64,000 bases of DNA from Ignavibacteria bacterium (GCA_013298775.1 JAAFIV010000011.1:1-64000), one strand, 5' to 3'; numbered from the stretch's first letter, positions 1-8,296 are shown. Notes: a model not told the origin generated them from the sequence alone. Program-made: numbers and translations.

Positions 1-255
1 CCGAAAGCTATATCGCCCCGTGAGAATACCAGCACGAGTGGGAGAGCAAACGGGATTCGACATGGCGTTTTGAAAGCGAATGCCTCTACTCACAAGTTTG
101 CGGATATTGGGCATGGGAGCAGTATCGGCGCGGTCTTCGTAGAAACCACAATAATCTGTTCCCAAGTCATCGGCGATGATAAGAATGACGTTTCGCTGCG
201 CATTTGCAGAGGTACATGAGATGACAAAGCAAAGGAGGAGCAATAAAAATTTCAT
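1..255 (-). CDS. Sulfatase, N-terminal part (cut by left edge)
   Basis: The 85 visible residues begin with a signal peptide (residues 1-19, ending near ANAQ; VISC at 11-14 is a possible lipobox). The family's opening strand NVILIIADDLG and its metal-binding Asp pair follow at about 22-32. The signature CSPTRAGILTGR lies at 70-81. Cys70 is the residue that becomes formylglycine in the CxPxR motif, so the protein should be a type I sulfatase cleaving sulfate esters in the periplasm or outside the cell. It is the last visible gene of a minus-strand group behind the YHYH protein, 25 bp away. The rest of the catalytic domain lies outside the window, so the substrate cannot be told. A formylglycine-generating enzyme would have to be encoded elsewhere. 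Confidence 0.9.
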   Translation of the reverse strand, partial: MKFLLLLLCFVISCTSANAQRNVILIIADDLGTDYCGFYEDRADTAPMPNIRKLVSRGIRFQNAMSNPVCSPTRAGILTGRYSFR

Positions 256-280
256 AGTGATATTCTTCAATTTTGGATTC

Positions 281-1363
281 TTAATATTTGGGAGTGCCTT
301 TGTAACAAGCAATGTTGTAGGGGAAATCGTATGTCCAGTGGTAGTGGTACAAATTGACCATTTTGCCATCCCACAACACGGGATGCGTGTGTCCATGGCA
401 TTCGTCAAGGTCTTTCGAGGAAAGTATTGCGCCATTTTCACCTCTGGGACCATAAATACCAAAACCATCATTCATATATCCCATGAGCGCAGAATGCCCT
501 GACGTTCCTGGGTCGAGCGCGTTAAGATGATTCTGTGTCAAAAAATGATAGTGATACATTTTCGTACCGTCCGGCTGCCCGCCTGATTTGTCCAGCATTT
601 CATACGCAGAAGCATCGGTAGCAAGCGTGGAAGAGGCATGATAAATATGACCACCAGTTAAGGAAATACCAGAAGGACCAAAGGCGAGACAAGAAGGTCG
701 TGCCGCAACTTGCGGAAGAACAGGTAAAATGTAAGTCATGTTGTGCGGTTCGATACCATTGGGGTTACGGTCGTATCTATACGCGATGCTGGCTGTATTT
801 ATCGGGAAAATGCCCGTCGGCGTACTCGGTATGCCGTTTGTAGTGACAACACGATTCCCGGAAGCATCAAACGTAACAGTAAAGACGCTGGACAACATCA
901 CGCTGCCATCCACCGTTGGTTTTCTGGTAAAATCCCACGTGCCATCGCTATTTGTCCAGTCTCTCGCGTTGGAATTCCCCGTCCCATTGGCAGGAACGGC
1001 GCAGAGCCAGAGTGAACCTAACACAGGTTGCGTTTGTCCTCTATCTCTGCGTAAAATTTTCGCATCGCCAAAAGGTAAACGGGTGAGGTCGAACGCCAGA
1101 GTCGCACTTGTTGCGGGGGTAACGGTAATACTATCCACTGCGCTAAATTCATACGATGAAGTTGAAGATGATACAGTGCTTGAAACCGTGATTCTTGTTC
1201 CAAATTTTATACTCCGAATGTCAGCTGCTCGAATTGACGTGGTTGTTCCTTTGCTATGGAAATTTACTGTTTGCGCACTCACCATTTGAACAGCATATCC
1301 AGTTGGTAAAAATACACATACGAAAATGAATAAGCGCATCGTCCGAAGAAAGGAATATCGCAT
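281..1363 (-). CDS. YHYH domain protein, secreted
   Basis: The protein has 360 residues and a signal peptide ending near VSAQ (about residue 31). A short segment after it (SKGTTTSIRAADIRSI) resembles the start of the neighbouring 1381-1923 protein. The C-terminal half holds the YHYH family landmarks: MYHYHF, DGFGIYGP, LDECHGHTHP and LYHYHWTYDFPY followed by a conserved Cys. The family is extracellular and His-rich, which suggests metal binding, but has no established reaction. It is often seen near sulfatases and other secreted hydrolases, and here the next gene downstream is a sulfatase. It lies 17 bp behind the T9SS cargo gene, so the three probably form one operon. No C-terminal T9SS sorting domain is evident. 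Confidence 0.85.
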   Translation of the reverse strand: MRYSFLRTMRLFIFVCVFLPTGYAVQMVSAQTVNFHSKGTTTSIRAADIRSIKFGTRITVSSTVSSSTSSYEFSAVDSITVTPATSATLAFDLTRLPFGDAKILRRDRGQTQPVLGSLWLCAVPANGTGNSNARDWTNSDGTWDFTRKPTVDGSVMLSSVFTVTFDASGNRVVTTNGIPSTPTGIFPINTASIAYRYDRNPNGIEPHNMTYILPVLPQVAARPSCLAFGPSGISLTGGHIYHASSTLATDASAYEMLDKSGGQPDGTKMYHYHFLTQNHLNALDPGTSGHSALMGYMNDGFGIYGPRGENGAILSSKDLDECHGHTHPVLWDGKMVNLYHYHWTYDFPYNIACYKGTPKY

Positions 1364-1380
1364 AGTTGCCTGTGATAAAT

Positions 1381-1923
1381 TTAGTGGATAATGATAAGTT
1401 TTTGCGTAAGTGTTTCCCCTGTATTTGTGCGTATCAAACAGCTGTACGTACCTGTTGGTACACTTGTGCTGCTATTGTTGAGAGTGTCCCATTCTACCTG
1501 ATGCGTACCGGCTACTTGCGTGCCAAGCCTAAGCGTTTTGATGATGTTGCCCATCACATCAGTAATCTGCATTTCCACCTCGGTAGGGCGCACCAGTTCA
1601 TATTCAATGACACTTGTAGCGTTTGCAGGATTGGGAAATGCTTTCAACAATAACAGCGTATTCACGGCGGACGATTGTTTGGAATCTCTCGCACTGGTAA
1701 GCTGGGTAAAAGTCATTCGCTGGAGGTCGGCGATATTGACGACTTGAGCGGTTCTATCTTTTCTGATGATAGTAACGGTTGTTGGTTGAATAGTTACGCT
1801 GTCAATATCGCTTGTTCTGATTTGTGTGGTACCGCTTTTTGTCATCAGATTCAATGTTTGGGCAGAGGCGATACTTCCCCCTGCCGAAAGTATAATAAGG
1901 CACAAAAAAATGATGTTCTTCAT
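1381..1923 (-). CDS. Small secreted protein with T9SS type A sorting domain
   Basis: This 180-residue protein starts at the ATG giving MKNIIFLCLII, a clean signal peptide ending in ASAQ. A longer upstream reading lacks a signal sequence and was rejected. The middle has a short segment (KSGTTQIRTSDIDSVTI) matching the start of the mature YHYH protein. The last 85 residues have the layout of a T9SS type A sorting domain: FPNPAN, IEYEL, DVMGNIIKTL, a VPTGTYSC turn and a final strand ending TQKLIIIH. The protein is therefore probably exported through the outer membrane and may be anchored or released there. Apart from the sorting domain there is little left, so it may be a small ligand or surface tag. 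It is first in the presumed operon with the YHYH protein and sulfatase. Confidence 0.8.
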   Translation of the reverse strand: MKNIIFLCLIILSAGGSIASAQTLNLMTKSGTTQIRTSDIDSVTIQPTTVTIIRKDRTAQVVNIADLQRMTFTQLTSARDSKQSSAVNTLLLLKAFPNPANATSVIEYELVRPTEVEMQITDVMGNIIKTLRLGTQVAGTHQVEWDTLNNSSTSVPTGTYSCLIRTNTGETLTQKLIIIH

Positions 1924-2285
1924 AACGCTTATCCTGTTGGTAAATATGGCAATAAAAACAGTTGCAAGAATACAAAACGTATCTCCCAACTCTTCAAAAT
2001 ATAGCCAATTCAGCCGATGTAAGCAAAGCATTTCCTCTTGGGTAGTAGCAAGTATTTGGGTACACAATATGCCAACATCCTTTCCCACACCCTGAACGCC
2101 TTGTCAGATATCTTTTCATATATTTTTTGTATTTACGGGGAACTGAGGAACTAATGCTCTCAAGAGTTCGTTTATATTTTTATTATAGACCTCTTCTACG
2201 ATATTGATTTTATTAAATTTATTTCGTATCGTAGCTCTGTGCTATTCTGCAATTTTTTCACCACGTGTGTTTTCTGGAGGCTACT
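1924..2285. promoter_or_regulatory. Divergent intergenic region upstream of the T9SS operon and the rhodopsin
   Basis: This 362-bp AT-rich stretch separates two divergently transcribed units and must hold both promoters. An inverted repeat with 8-bp perfect arms (CTACGATA at 2195-2202, TATCGTAG at 2227-2234) flanks an AT-rich 24-bp spacer about 50 bp before the rhodopsin start. It could be an operator. A strong Shine-Dalgarno GGAGG at 2276-2280 sits just before the rhodopsin ATG. No convincing -35/-10 or Bacteroidetes-type -33/-7 pair could be fixed. Confidence 0.4.
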
Positions 2286-3050
2286 ATGTCTGAATTGACT
2301 ATGGGGCAATATTCCCTTGTGTTCAATATGCTATCGTTCACGATAGCAACGATGTTGGCGGCGTTTGTATTCTTTATGATGGGTCAGTCGCGGCTTGCCC
2401 CAAAGTATAGAATTTCGATGATTGTGTCTTCGCTTGTTGTTGGTATTGCTGGATATCACTATTTCCGCATTGCCGAAAGCTGGGGTCATGCGTTTACCTT
2501 GACGGCTGGTAAATACATGGCAAGCGGCGTACCGTTTAATGATGCTTATCGGTATGTGGATTGGATGCTCACTGTACCGCTTCTTCTTGTTGAGCTGATT
2601 TTGGTGTTGAATTTAAGCCGCGAAAAAAGTGGTCCGATGCTCACAAAGCTCACCATTGCAGCCTTTTTGATGATTGTTACTGGTTATCCGGGTGAAATTT
2701 CCTCCGACACGACCACCCGCGCAGTATGGGGTTTTATCAGCACACTGCCATTTGCGTACATTGTGTATATTCTCTGGGTTGAACTCGGTAAAGTTATGGA
2801 GACCCAGCCAGAGCGGGTTCGCGTTTTATTTAGAAATATGCGGTTGCTTATTCTTGCGACATGGGGTTTTTATCCAATCGTCTATATGGCTCCGTTCTTT
2901 GGGCTTACGGGCGCGAATGTTACCGTCGGTGTGCAGATTGGTTATACCATCGCCGATGTCTTGGCAAAAGCGGGCTACGGAGTATTGATATACGCCGTTG
3001 CACGAGCTAAATCCGAGAATGACGGCTGGTCGCTTGAAGCCGCTCATTGA
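2286..3050 (+). CDS. Xanthorhodopsin/proteorhodopsin-type light-driven proton pump
   Basis: The 254-residue, seven-helix protein binds retinal through Lys228 in helix G (IADVLAKAGYG), with Asp224 four residues before it. Helix C reads RYVDWMLTVPLLLVE, giving Arg89, proton acceptor Asp92, Thr96 and proton donor Glu103. This is the DTE set of outward proton pumps. His58 in helix B fits the histidine that pairs with the acceptor. Leu100 is at the spectral-tuning site and predicts green absorption. Gly149 in helix E (RAVWGFISTLPF) fits the opening that lets xanthorhodopsins hold a carotenoid antenna; this is an inference. The ATG at 2286 follows GGAGG at 2276-2280, which decides it over the GTG at 2265. 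No carotenoid or retinal genes are nearby. A small membrane protein follows 43 bp downstream. Confidence 0.95.
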   Translation: MSELTMGQYSLVFNMLSFTIATMLAAFVFFMMGQSRLAPKYRISMIVSSLVVGIAGYHYFRIAESWGHAFTLTAGKYMASGVPFNDAYRYVDWMLTVPLLLVELILVLNLSREKSGPMLTKLTIAAFLMIVTGYPGEISSDTTTRAVWGFISTLPFAYIVYILWVELGKVMETQPERVRVLFRNMRLLILATWGFYPIVYMAPFFGLTGANVTVGVQIGYTIADVLAKAGYGVLIYAVARAKSENDGWSLEAAH

Positions 3051-3093
3051 ACAAATAATTCCATGAACTTTTGAACTCTTTTGCATCAATACC

Positions 3094-3324
3094 ATGCTCA
3101 ATATCATTCTGAAGTGGATTGTTCTCGGTATTCTTGGCGGAGCAATTTTTGGTGTTGCCTTTGGCATCATTGCTTCGATTTTCCGCAATGGACCAACCCC
3201 TCTGCAAGGAATAACGGAATCGTGGTGGTGGTTCGCACTCATCGGATGTTGTATGGCACTTGGTCATGCTCGCGCTCAAATTCGAGACGAAGCACATCCT
3301 GTCCGTACCGCTATTCGTTCTTGA
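3094..3324 (+). CDS. Small two-helix membrane protein downstream of rhodopsin
   Basis: This 76-residue protein has two predicted membrane helices, about residues 4-29 (Gly/Ile/Ala-rich) and 44-57 (WWWFALIGCCMALG). A short loop joins them and a basic, charged tail ends the protein (ARAQIRDEAHPVRTAIRS). I do not recognise the family. It lies 43 bp behind the rhodopsin on the same strand, and a rho-independent terminator follows about 35 bp later, so the two very likely share a transcript. It could be a rhodopsin accessory or an unrelated small membrane protein. No clear Shine-Dalgarno is seen before the ATG. Confidence 0.6.
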   Translation: MLNIILKWIVLGILGGAIFGVAFGIIASIFRNGPTPLQGITESWWWFALIGCCMALGHARAQIRDEAHPVRTAIRS

Positions 3325-3356
3325 TTGGCAGAAACGTTCACACCAAAGCCTCACAA

Positions 3357-3402
3357 AAAGCCCCTTACTCTTCTTTGTTTCAGAGTGAGGGGCTTTTTTT
3401 TA
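3357..3402 (+). terminator. Rho-independent terminator of the rhodopsin unit
   Basis: A stem of about 13 bp pairs AGCCCCTTACTCT with AGAGTGAGGGGCT (one G-U pair), followed by a run of eight T residues. It lies after the small membrane protein and before the convergent permease gene. Confidence 0.85.
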
Positions 3403-3447
3403 TTTGTGAATAAGAACATCCGTGCCGCGCCCAATATACGTGATGAG

Positions 3448-4764
3448 CTACGAACGCGAACGCCGAGTATTCCATACACTCAGCGCGTAGCCAAGCGCGA
3501 AAGTACAGACAATCATCGCAGATTCCGTCGGACGCTGCACCACGACTTGCGCGGTCATCCACAAACTAATTGCGGCAAAAATGACGGGTGTAATTGGATA
3601 GCCCCACGCCTTGTACGGACGCGGTGCATCAGGCATTTTGATACGCAACACAATCACACCGACAACAGCCAAAAGATTGAACAAATTCAGCAGAAATCCC
3701 GCATAGAGCAGAATTGTTTCAAAGGTCGAGGTAAGCACCATGAAAATGGCAATCGCCGCTTGGAGCGTAAACGCTTGTATTGGTGCGCCATTTGGGGCAA
3801 GTTTTGCAGCAAAACTGAACAATGGATAGTCCTCCCCCATCACCCGCCACACACGCGGCGCGAGAATGGTGTACGAACTCACCGTCGCCAGAAGAGCGCA
3901 TGAAATCAAGGCATTCATAATCATTGCGCCCTTTGTACCGAACAGTGCCGTTGCTGCGTAATTCCCCACGTCAATTTTTCCCGCAAACTCCTGCATTGGT
4001 GCGGTGCGTAGGAAAGCATAGTTCAACAAAAGATATAACGCCATCACGAGCAGTACACCCGACAGCACCGAGCGCGGCAAGGTTTTCTGCGGGTCTTTGA
4101 CTTCATCCAACACATAAATAGAAGAATTCCATCCCAAATACGCATAAATGACAAACACAAAACTGACCGCATAGCTTGGAGAGAGCATAAAATCTACATC
4201 TTTCGCATTTGGTACAATTTCCACCGACGTATTTTGTCCCCACACCAACGCCGCCACAATAAAGGAAAGAATAAGTGCGAAATTGAAAAAAGTAATGCCA
4301 CTGTGCAATAACGCACCCAGACGAATATGGGAAGAATGCACCACCGCAACCAGAACAACAACGCCTACACTCAGCACCGTTCCTAGTGTTTCGGGTGCGA
4401 GTGTGGTAAAATTGACCGCAACATTGCTTGCGTATTTTCCAAAGGCAACCGCCGCAACCGCTACGGGCGCAGCAATTCCCGCCACAATCGTCGAAAGCCC
4501 AGCAATGAAGCCGAGTGTGGGATGATAAATTTTGGAAAGCAAGTGGTATTCCCCTCCAGAGCGTGGCAACGCGGTACCGAGTTCCGCATACGCAAGTGCG
4601 CCGCAAAGCGAAGCAATGCCGCCTAAAATCCAGAGAAGCAGGACGGCTGAGGTGGAAGGAATTGCCTGTACTTGCAGCCCAAGCGACGTAAATACGCCTG
4701 TTCCGACCATTGCGGCAACAATAAGTGCTGTTGCTTCTTTGTAACCAAAAACGCGGTTTTGCAT
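3448..4764 (-). CDS. APC-superfamily amino acid permease
   Basis: The 438-residue protein has about 12 hydrophobic helices, starting with TALIVAAMVGTGVFTSLGL. The unwound helix-1 motif GxGxF and the RSGGEY motif after helix 2 are typical of the APC superfamily. The length fits a proton- or sodium-coupled amino acid transporter or exchanger of the inner membrane. The substrate cannot be read from the sequence. It is convergent with the rhodopsin unit and separated from the upstream sensor kinase by a terminator, so it is probably transcribed alone. Confidence 0.85.
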   Translation of the reverse strand: MQNRVFGYKEATALIVAAMVGTGVFTSLGLQVQAIPSTSAVLLLWILGGIASLCGALAYAELGTALPRSGGEYHLLSKIYHPTLGFIAGLSTIVAGIAAPVAVAAVAFGKYASNVAVNFTTLAPETLGTVLSVGVVVLVAVVHSSHIRLGALLHSGITFFNFALILSFIVAALVWGQNTSVEIVPNAKDVDFMLSPSYAVSFVFVIYAYLGWNSSIYVLDEVKDPQKTLPRSVLSGVLLVMALYLLLNYAFLRTAPMQEFAGKIDVGNYAATALFGTKGAMIMNALISCALLATVSSYTILAPRVWRVMGEDYPLFSFAAKLAPNGAPIQAFTLQAAIAIFMVLTSTFETILLYAGFLLNLFNLLAVVGVIVLRIKMPDAPRPYKAWGYPITPVIFAAISLWMTAQVVVQRPTESAMIVCTFALGYALSVWNTRRSRS

Positions 4765-4825
4765 GATGTTTGGAGCTTATGAGAAATGAAAATACGCTGC
4801 ACCAGAGCAATATACCACTCAGCAC

Positions 4826-4861
4826 AAAAAAACAGCGCAGACAAAATTCGTCTGCGCTGTT
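4826..4861 (-). terminator. Rho-independent terminator after the sensor kinase
   Basis: A perfect 10-bp stem (CAGCGCAGAC / GTCTGCGCTG, arms 4833-4842 and 4850-4859) with a 7-nt loop is followed on the minus strand by seven T residues (A residues at 4826-4832). It ends transcription coming from the kinase gene. Confidence 0.85.
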
Positions 4862-4924
4862 TGGATGATAGCTACTTTCCTAGAAACCCGTTCACCGCTT
4901 CGGAAAGCGCAGGACGGGAAGAGT

Positions 4925-4976
4925 ATTTAGGCAGGGTGTTTAGGCAGAGTGTTTAGGCAGAGTGTTTAGGCAGCCA
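4925..4976. repeat. 13-bp tandem repeat across the kinase stop codon
   Basis: About three and a half copies of the 13-bp unit TGTTTAGGCAGAG run head to tail. The innermost copy supplies the kinase's TAA stop (4966-4968), so the array begins in the last codons and extends into the 3' untranslated region. Confidence 0.8.
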
Positions 4977-5994
4977 TCGTTAAAGATTCTATTGGTGAGG
5001 CTTCCAGCGTTTTGGCGCACGAAAATTCAACAATAAACGTCGCCCCCGTTGAAAAACCGTTGCCGACTTCGGATTCGCACCAAATCTTGCCGTTCATGGC
5101 TTCCACTAATTTTTTAGCGATAGATAGCCCCAAGCCGCTTGAATGCTCGCCTCCTGTCGGCGTGGCGGAAAGGCGCGTGAAACGCTCGAAAAGACGCGAT
5201 TTATCTTCTTCGGTCAAGCCTGGTCCTTCGTCTTTGACGGCAATTTTTACCGTGTACAAATCGCTTGTCAGGCTGACCAATACTCGCTTTCCAAGAGGTG
5301 AGTATTTCACTGCATTCGACACAATATTTTCTACAACTTCTCGCGTTTTTGCAAAGTCGGCGTAAATATACGATTGCTCCATGAGTGCCGCATCGTATCT
5401 CAGTTCTAACGAAATTGCTTTTTCGGCAGCACGTTCCTCATATTCGGCAACAACTTCTTCGACGAGCATAACCGTATCGCAAGCATCCATGCGGAGTTTG
5501 AGCTTTCCCGATTCCAATGCGTTCATATCCAACAAGTCGGAAATGATAGTACGCATGCGCATTGCCGTTGATTCGATTTGCCGCAAGCGTTCATTGATGC
5601 GCTCTTCAGGCATATTTGCCATATTCTCTTTCAGCATTTCCGTTGAAAGAACAATGCTCGTGAGCGGATTTTTAAGGTCGTGTGCTGCAATTCCCAAAAA
5701 TTCATTGCGCTCGCGGTTCAGCGTCTCCAGCTCGGTATTGCGAGCTTGGAGTTGGGTGTTGATGGTCGCAATCTCCCATGCCTGCTCGCTTACGGTCTGG
5801 ATGTGCTTCTCAATTTCGCTATTCGCTTGCACTAAGCTATTATTCATATTTTGTAGCTCCATCGTGCGCAAGCGGACAAGCCACTCCAGCTCTTGCTTGC
5901 GGGATTGAGAATGTCGGAGATACAGCCAAAAAATTGCTCCGCCAAAGCATGCAGCTCCGATTATCGTTCCCGACATAGTTTGGATTTCACTCAT
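4966..5994 (-). CDS. Membrane-anchored sensor histidine kinase
   Basis: The 342-residue protein has one membrane helix at about 8-26, a long coiled coil (30-95), a HisKA domain with phospho-acceptor His105 (GIAAHDLKNPLTS) and a C-terminal HATPase domain. The last has an N-box (ENIVSNAVKYSPLGK), DEGPGL and GLGLSIAKK. There is almost no periplasmic part and no receiver domain. The ATG at 5994 is preceded by GAGGTG, which favours it over a TTG four codons earlier. The C-terminal block RLSATPTGGEHSSGLGL is shared with the kinases at 49.5-53.2 kb and 55.7-57.3 kb, so the three are paralogues. No response regulator lies nearby. Confidence 0.9.
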   Translation of the reverse strand: MSEIQTMSGTIIGAACFGGAIFWLYLRHSQSRKQELEWLVRLRTMELQNMNNSLVQANSEIEKHIQTVSEQAWEIATINTQLQARNTELETLNRERNEFLGIAAHDLKNPLTSIVLSTEMLKENMANMPEERINERLRQIESTAMRMRTIISDLLDMNALESGKLKLRMDACDTVMLVEEVVAEYEERAAEKAISLELRYDAALMEQSYIYADFAKTREVVENIVSNAVKYSPLGKRVLVSLTSDLYTVKIAVKDEGPGLTEEDKSRLFERFTRLSATPTGGEHSSGLGLSIAKKLVEAMNGKIWCESEVGNGFSTGATFIVEFSCAKTLEASPIESLTMAA

Positions 5995-6211
5995 AGAACA
6001 CCTCAATTGTAGAACACCTCAGTTTAAAACACTTCAATCTTCAGCACATCAGCAAAAACGTGATTTCCGAGTTACCACCCAAGCGTTGTTTGTCGTTTCA
6101 GTAGCAGTTCAATCGTTGTAACTCATTTCAATAAAAGCCTTTTGATGTACGCATGGTTACAAAAAAAGATTCACTTGCCGTGAAGGATGAAAACATTGCA
6201 GGACAGGCACG

Positions 6212-6251
6212 AAAAAACCCGCTTGAAAACAAGATTTCAAGCGGGTTTTTT
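6212..6251. terminator. Bidirectional terminator hairpin
   Basis: A 16-bp stem (arms about 6212-6228 and 6235-6251, core ACCCGCTTGAAA / TTTCAAGCGGGT) is flanked by A residues on one side and T residues on the other. It is placed to end the minus-strand pspA/YbjN-like unit, upstream of the kinase gene. Confidence 0.85.
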
Positions 6252-6281
6252 GAGATAATTTTTCACTATTCGATGAAGTGT

Positions 6282-6770
6282 TTAGGCTTCCAAATCCACG
6301 ATATTCAGGTCGGAAGCTCGCTTGCCGCCTGCTGCTGCGACGATTTCATCATCGTAATAATCGGAAATAATTGCCACCGACGCGAGTGCGGTGTGAAATT
6401 CTTCTTTATCCAAGTGCATACCCGGAAAGGAGTACGAATACGTGATGGTACCGTCGAACAACAGACCAAATCCGCCGAAGTGGAGTTCTGCATTTTTACG
6501 AAGCAAGAACTTCATAATTGCAGGGGAAATCTCCGCGCCAGAAACGACATTTGCGGTACATTCCACGCAGGTTTCCGATTCGGTAAAGGGACGCACAACC
6601 ACACTGACGACGCTCGAACCTTGACGAATGGTAAACGAACCATCACCAAAGCTCGCATAATCGGGGTACGTGTCTTTCAGCATCGCTTCGACGCGCTTTG
6701 CTGTTTCATGTATCATTTCTTCTGGCGTAGAAGAAGCATGAGTTTTTGTGAGAAAATCTTGAGTTGTCAT
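6282..6770 (-). CDS. YbjN/T3SS-chaperone-like protein, partner of PspA
   Basis: The 163-residue cytosolic protein has the alpha/beta layout of YbjN-like chaperone-fold proteins. Residues around MKFLLRKNAELHFGGFGLLFDG, followed by an acidic helix ending ISDYYDDEIVAAAGGKR, are the family's most typical part. These folds resemble type III secretion chaperones and bind peptides or partner proteins. It lies 37 bp behind pspA on the same strand and a terminator follows, so the two form an operon. A role in the envelope-stress response with PspA is inferred from this. The start is the ATG at 6770; a TTG eight codons earlier is less likely. Confidence 0.65.
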   Translation of the reverse strand: MTTQDFLTKTHASSTPEEMIHETAKRVEAMLKDTYPDYASFGDGSFTIRQGSSVVSVVVRPFTESETCVECTANVVSGAEISPAIMKFLLRKNAELHFGGFGLLFDGTITYSYSFPGMHLDKEEFHTALASVAIISDYYDDEIVAAAGGKRASDLNIVDLEA

Positions 6771-6807
6771 TATGATTGAGAAATGTTCGTTCAAAAAGAA
6801 AGAGGAA

Positions 6808-7575
6808 TTAGTGTCCGCTTGCGGGCGGAAGTTGTCCCATTTGCCGCTTCAATTCTTGCACGGCGGGGTCTTCGGCAGCAGAAGCCGAGCTTCCAGAATC
6901 GGAAGAGGCTGCCGGAAGTTTGCCCATGCTGGCTTTCAAAGCAAGCAAATCAGCATCCGTACCGGTGCGGTCGAGCTGCTTGAATTGGTCTTCCAATGCG
7001 GTGTTGTCTCCAGCAAGCTGACCAAAGGCATCGGCTTGAGATTCCAATTGTTCCACTTTCGATTCAAATTTATCAAACTTGCTAAAGGCATCGCCACCAA
7101 CGCCGCTAAAGGCTTGGGCAATTTGTTTTTGTGCCTTTGCTGCTTGCGAGCGAGCAATGAGCGTATTTTGGCGAGTACGCGCTTCGTCGAGCTTAGACTT
7201 CAAGGTGTCGAGCTGCGCACGCATTTTCACTGCCGTATCTTTGGCTTGCTGATACGTCGGTTCAAGGTCTTTGGTATTGCGGTCGTAGAGCGATTTTTTC
7301 TCAAGAGCAGCTTTCGCAAGGTCGTCGCGCCCAGCATTCACGGCTTGCATTGCCTTTTGTTGCCAGTTGTTTGATTCTTCGCGTGCTTTCAAGAGCTTGC
7401 GCTCGAGCGTTTTTTCATTCGCAATTGCATTACCAACAGCAAGCGTGGCTTTATTGACAGATTCCTCCATCTCAATAACCATTTGCTTGAGCATTTTTTC
7501 GGGGTCTTCGGCTTTATCAAGTGTGTCGTTCACATTCGCCTTGAAAATATCCGACATTCGGCTGAATATACCCAT
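6808..7575 (-). CDS. pspA: PspA/IM30 (Vipp1) family membrane-stress protein
   Basis: The 255-residue protein is almost entirely helical coiled coil. It opens with an amphipathic helix (MGIFSRMSDIFKANVNDTLDKAEDPEKMLKQ) typical of PspA/IM30, which binds stressed membranes and assembles into ESCRT-III-like rods and rings. A Gly/Ser/Ala-rich linker near residues 225-235 precedes a short C-terminal helix, as in IM30/Vipp1 proteins with an extra tail. A Shine-Dalgarno GGAGGTG lies just before the ATG. It is the first gene of a two-gene operon with the YbjN-like protein. No pspF-type activator or PspC is seen here. Confidence 0.9.
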   Translation of the reverse strand: MGIFSRMSDIFKANVNDTLDKAEDPEKMLKQMVIEMEESVNKATLAVGNAIANEKTLERKLLKAREESNNWQQKAMQAVNAGRDDLAKAALEKKSLYDRNTKDLEPTYQQAKDTAVKMRAQLDTLKSKLDEARTRQNTLIARSQAAKAQKQIAQAFSGVGGDAFSKFDKFESKVEQLESQADAFGQLAGDNTALEDQFKQLDRTGTDADLLALKASMGKLPAASSDSGSSASAAEDPAVQELKRQMGQLPPASGH

Positions 7576-7949
7576 TGTTCACCTCCGGAATTTGAAGAAA
7601 AATTTTTGAAAAATTTTGAGTATTGTTCGTTCTCTATTACGTTCAAGTATCACGTTGTTATCACGCGTCTGGTGCTGTTCTTGTACAAGTCGTGCATCGT
7701 TTCTTGCGTTGTACTATGTAGCAAATGACGTTGCTGACGTGTGTTTGTTGCATTCGAGAATGTGTTTGATTTTATCTGTACCACAAGATTACGCAAAAAT
7801 ACAATGCAAATCTACATTCAGCGCACTTTTATCGTAAAAAATCCAAAATATTTCCACATATTTTTCCAAAAAAATGCGACGGAAAACGCTGTGATTGCGT
7901 ATTTTCGTTGCTCTTTCTTTCCCTTTTCTCATCTATCTCACTTTCTGCT
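7576..7949. other. Divergent intergenic region between pspA and ybaB
   Basis: This 374-bp region contains no supported gene. It must hold promoters for both directions. The half nearest ybaB is AT-rich (7800-7900) with several A and T runs. I see no clear palindrome or RNA element. Confidence 0.4.
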
Positions 7950-8285
7950 ATGAACTTTGGCAATATGAATCTCGGCAACATGATGGAACAAATGAAAAAA
8001 ATCCAAGCTGATGTTGCAAAAACACAAGAAGATCTCTCGCGCAAAACCGTAACGGCGGAATCTGGCGCGGGCATGGTCAGCGTAACGATGAACGGCGCAA
8101 TGGAGCTGGTTTCGGTGCGCATTGACCCCGCAATTCTCAAGCCCGATGACGCACAAATGGTCCAAGACCTCGTTGTAGCGGCGGTGAATAAGGGTTTTGA
8201 GGAAGCACGTGCGCTGTCGGAATCGGAATTGAAGAAAATTAGCGGTTTGTTTCCCAATATTCCGGGAATGGATTTCTTGAAGTAA
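7950..8285 (+). CDS. ybaB: YbaB/EbfC family nucleoid-associated protein
   Basis: The 111-residue protein matches the YbaB/EbfC family. It has an N-terminal Met/Asn-rich stretch (MNFGNMNLGNMMEQMKKIQ), a helix, then the strand pair VSVTMNGAMELVSVRIDP and a final helix ending in a hydrophobic NIPGMDFLK tail. The family binds DNA as tweezer-like dimers. The ATG at 7950 gives the usual length; an upstream in-frame extension of 14 residues is not family-like. It is followed by recR 118 bp downstream, the classic bacterial ybaB-recR pairing. Confidence 0.9.
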   Translation: MNFGNMNLGNMMEQMKKIQADVAKTQEDLSRKTVTAESGAGMVSVTMNGAMELVSVRIDPAILKPDDAQMVQDLVVAAVNKGFEEARALSESELKKISGLFPNIPGMDFLK

Positions 8286-8296
8286 ACCTTGGTGAA

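Noticed and set aside
738-1289. Plus-strand frames opposite the YHYH protein
   Set aside because: They have no recognisable domains, while the minus strand carries the full YHYH motifs and a signal peptide.
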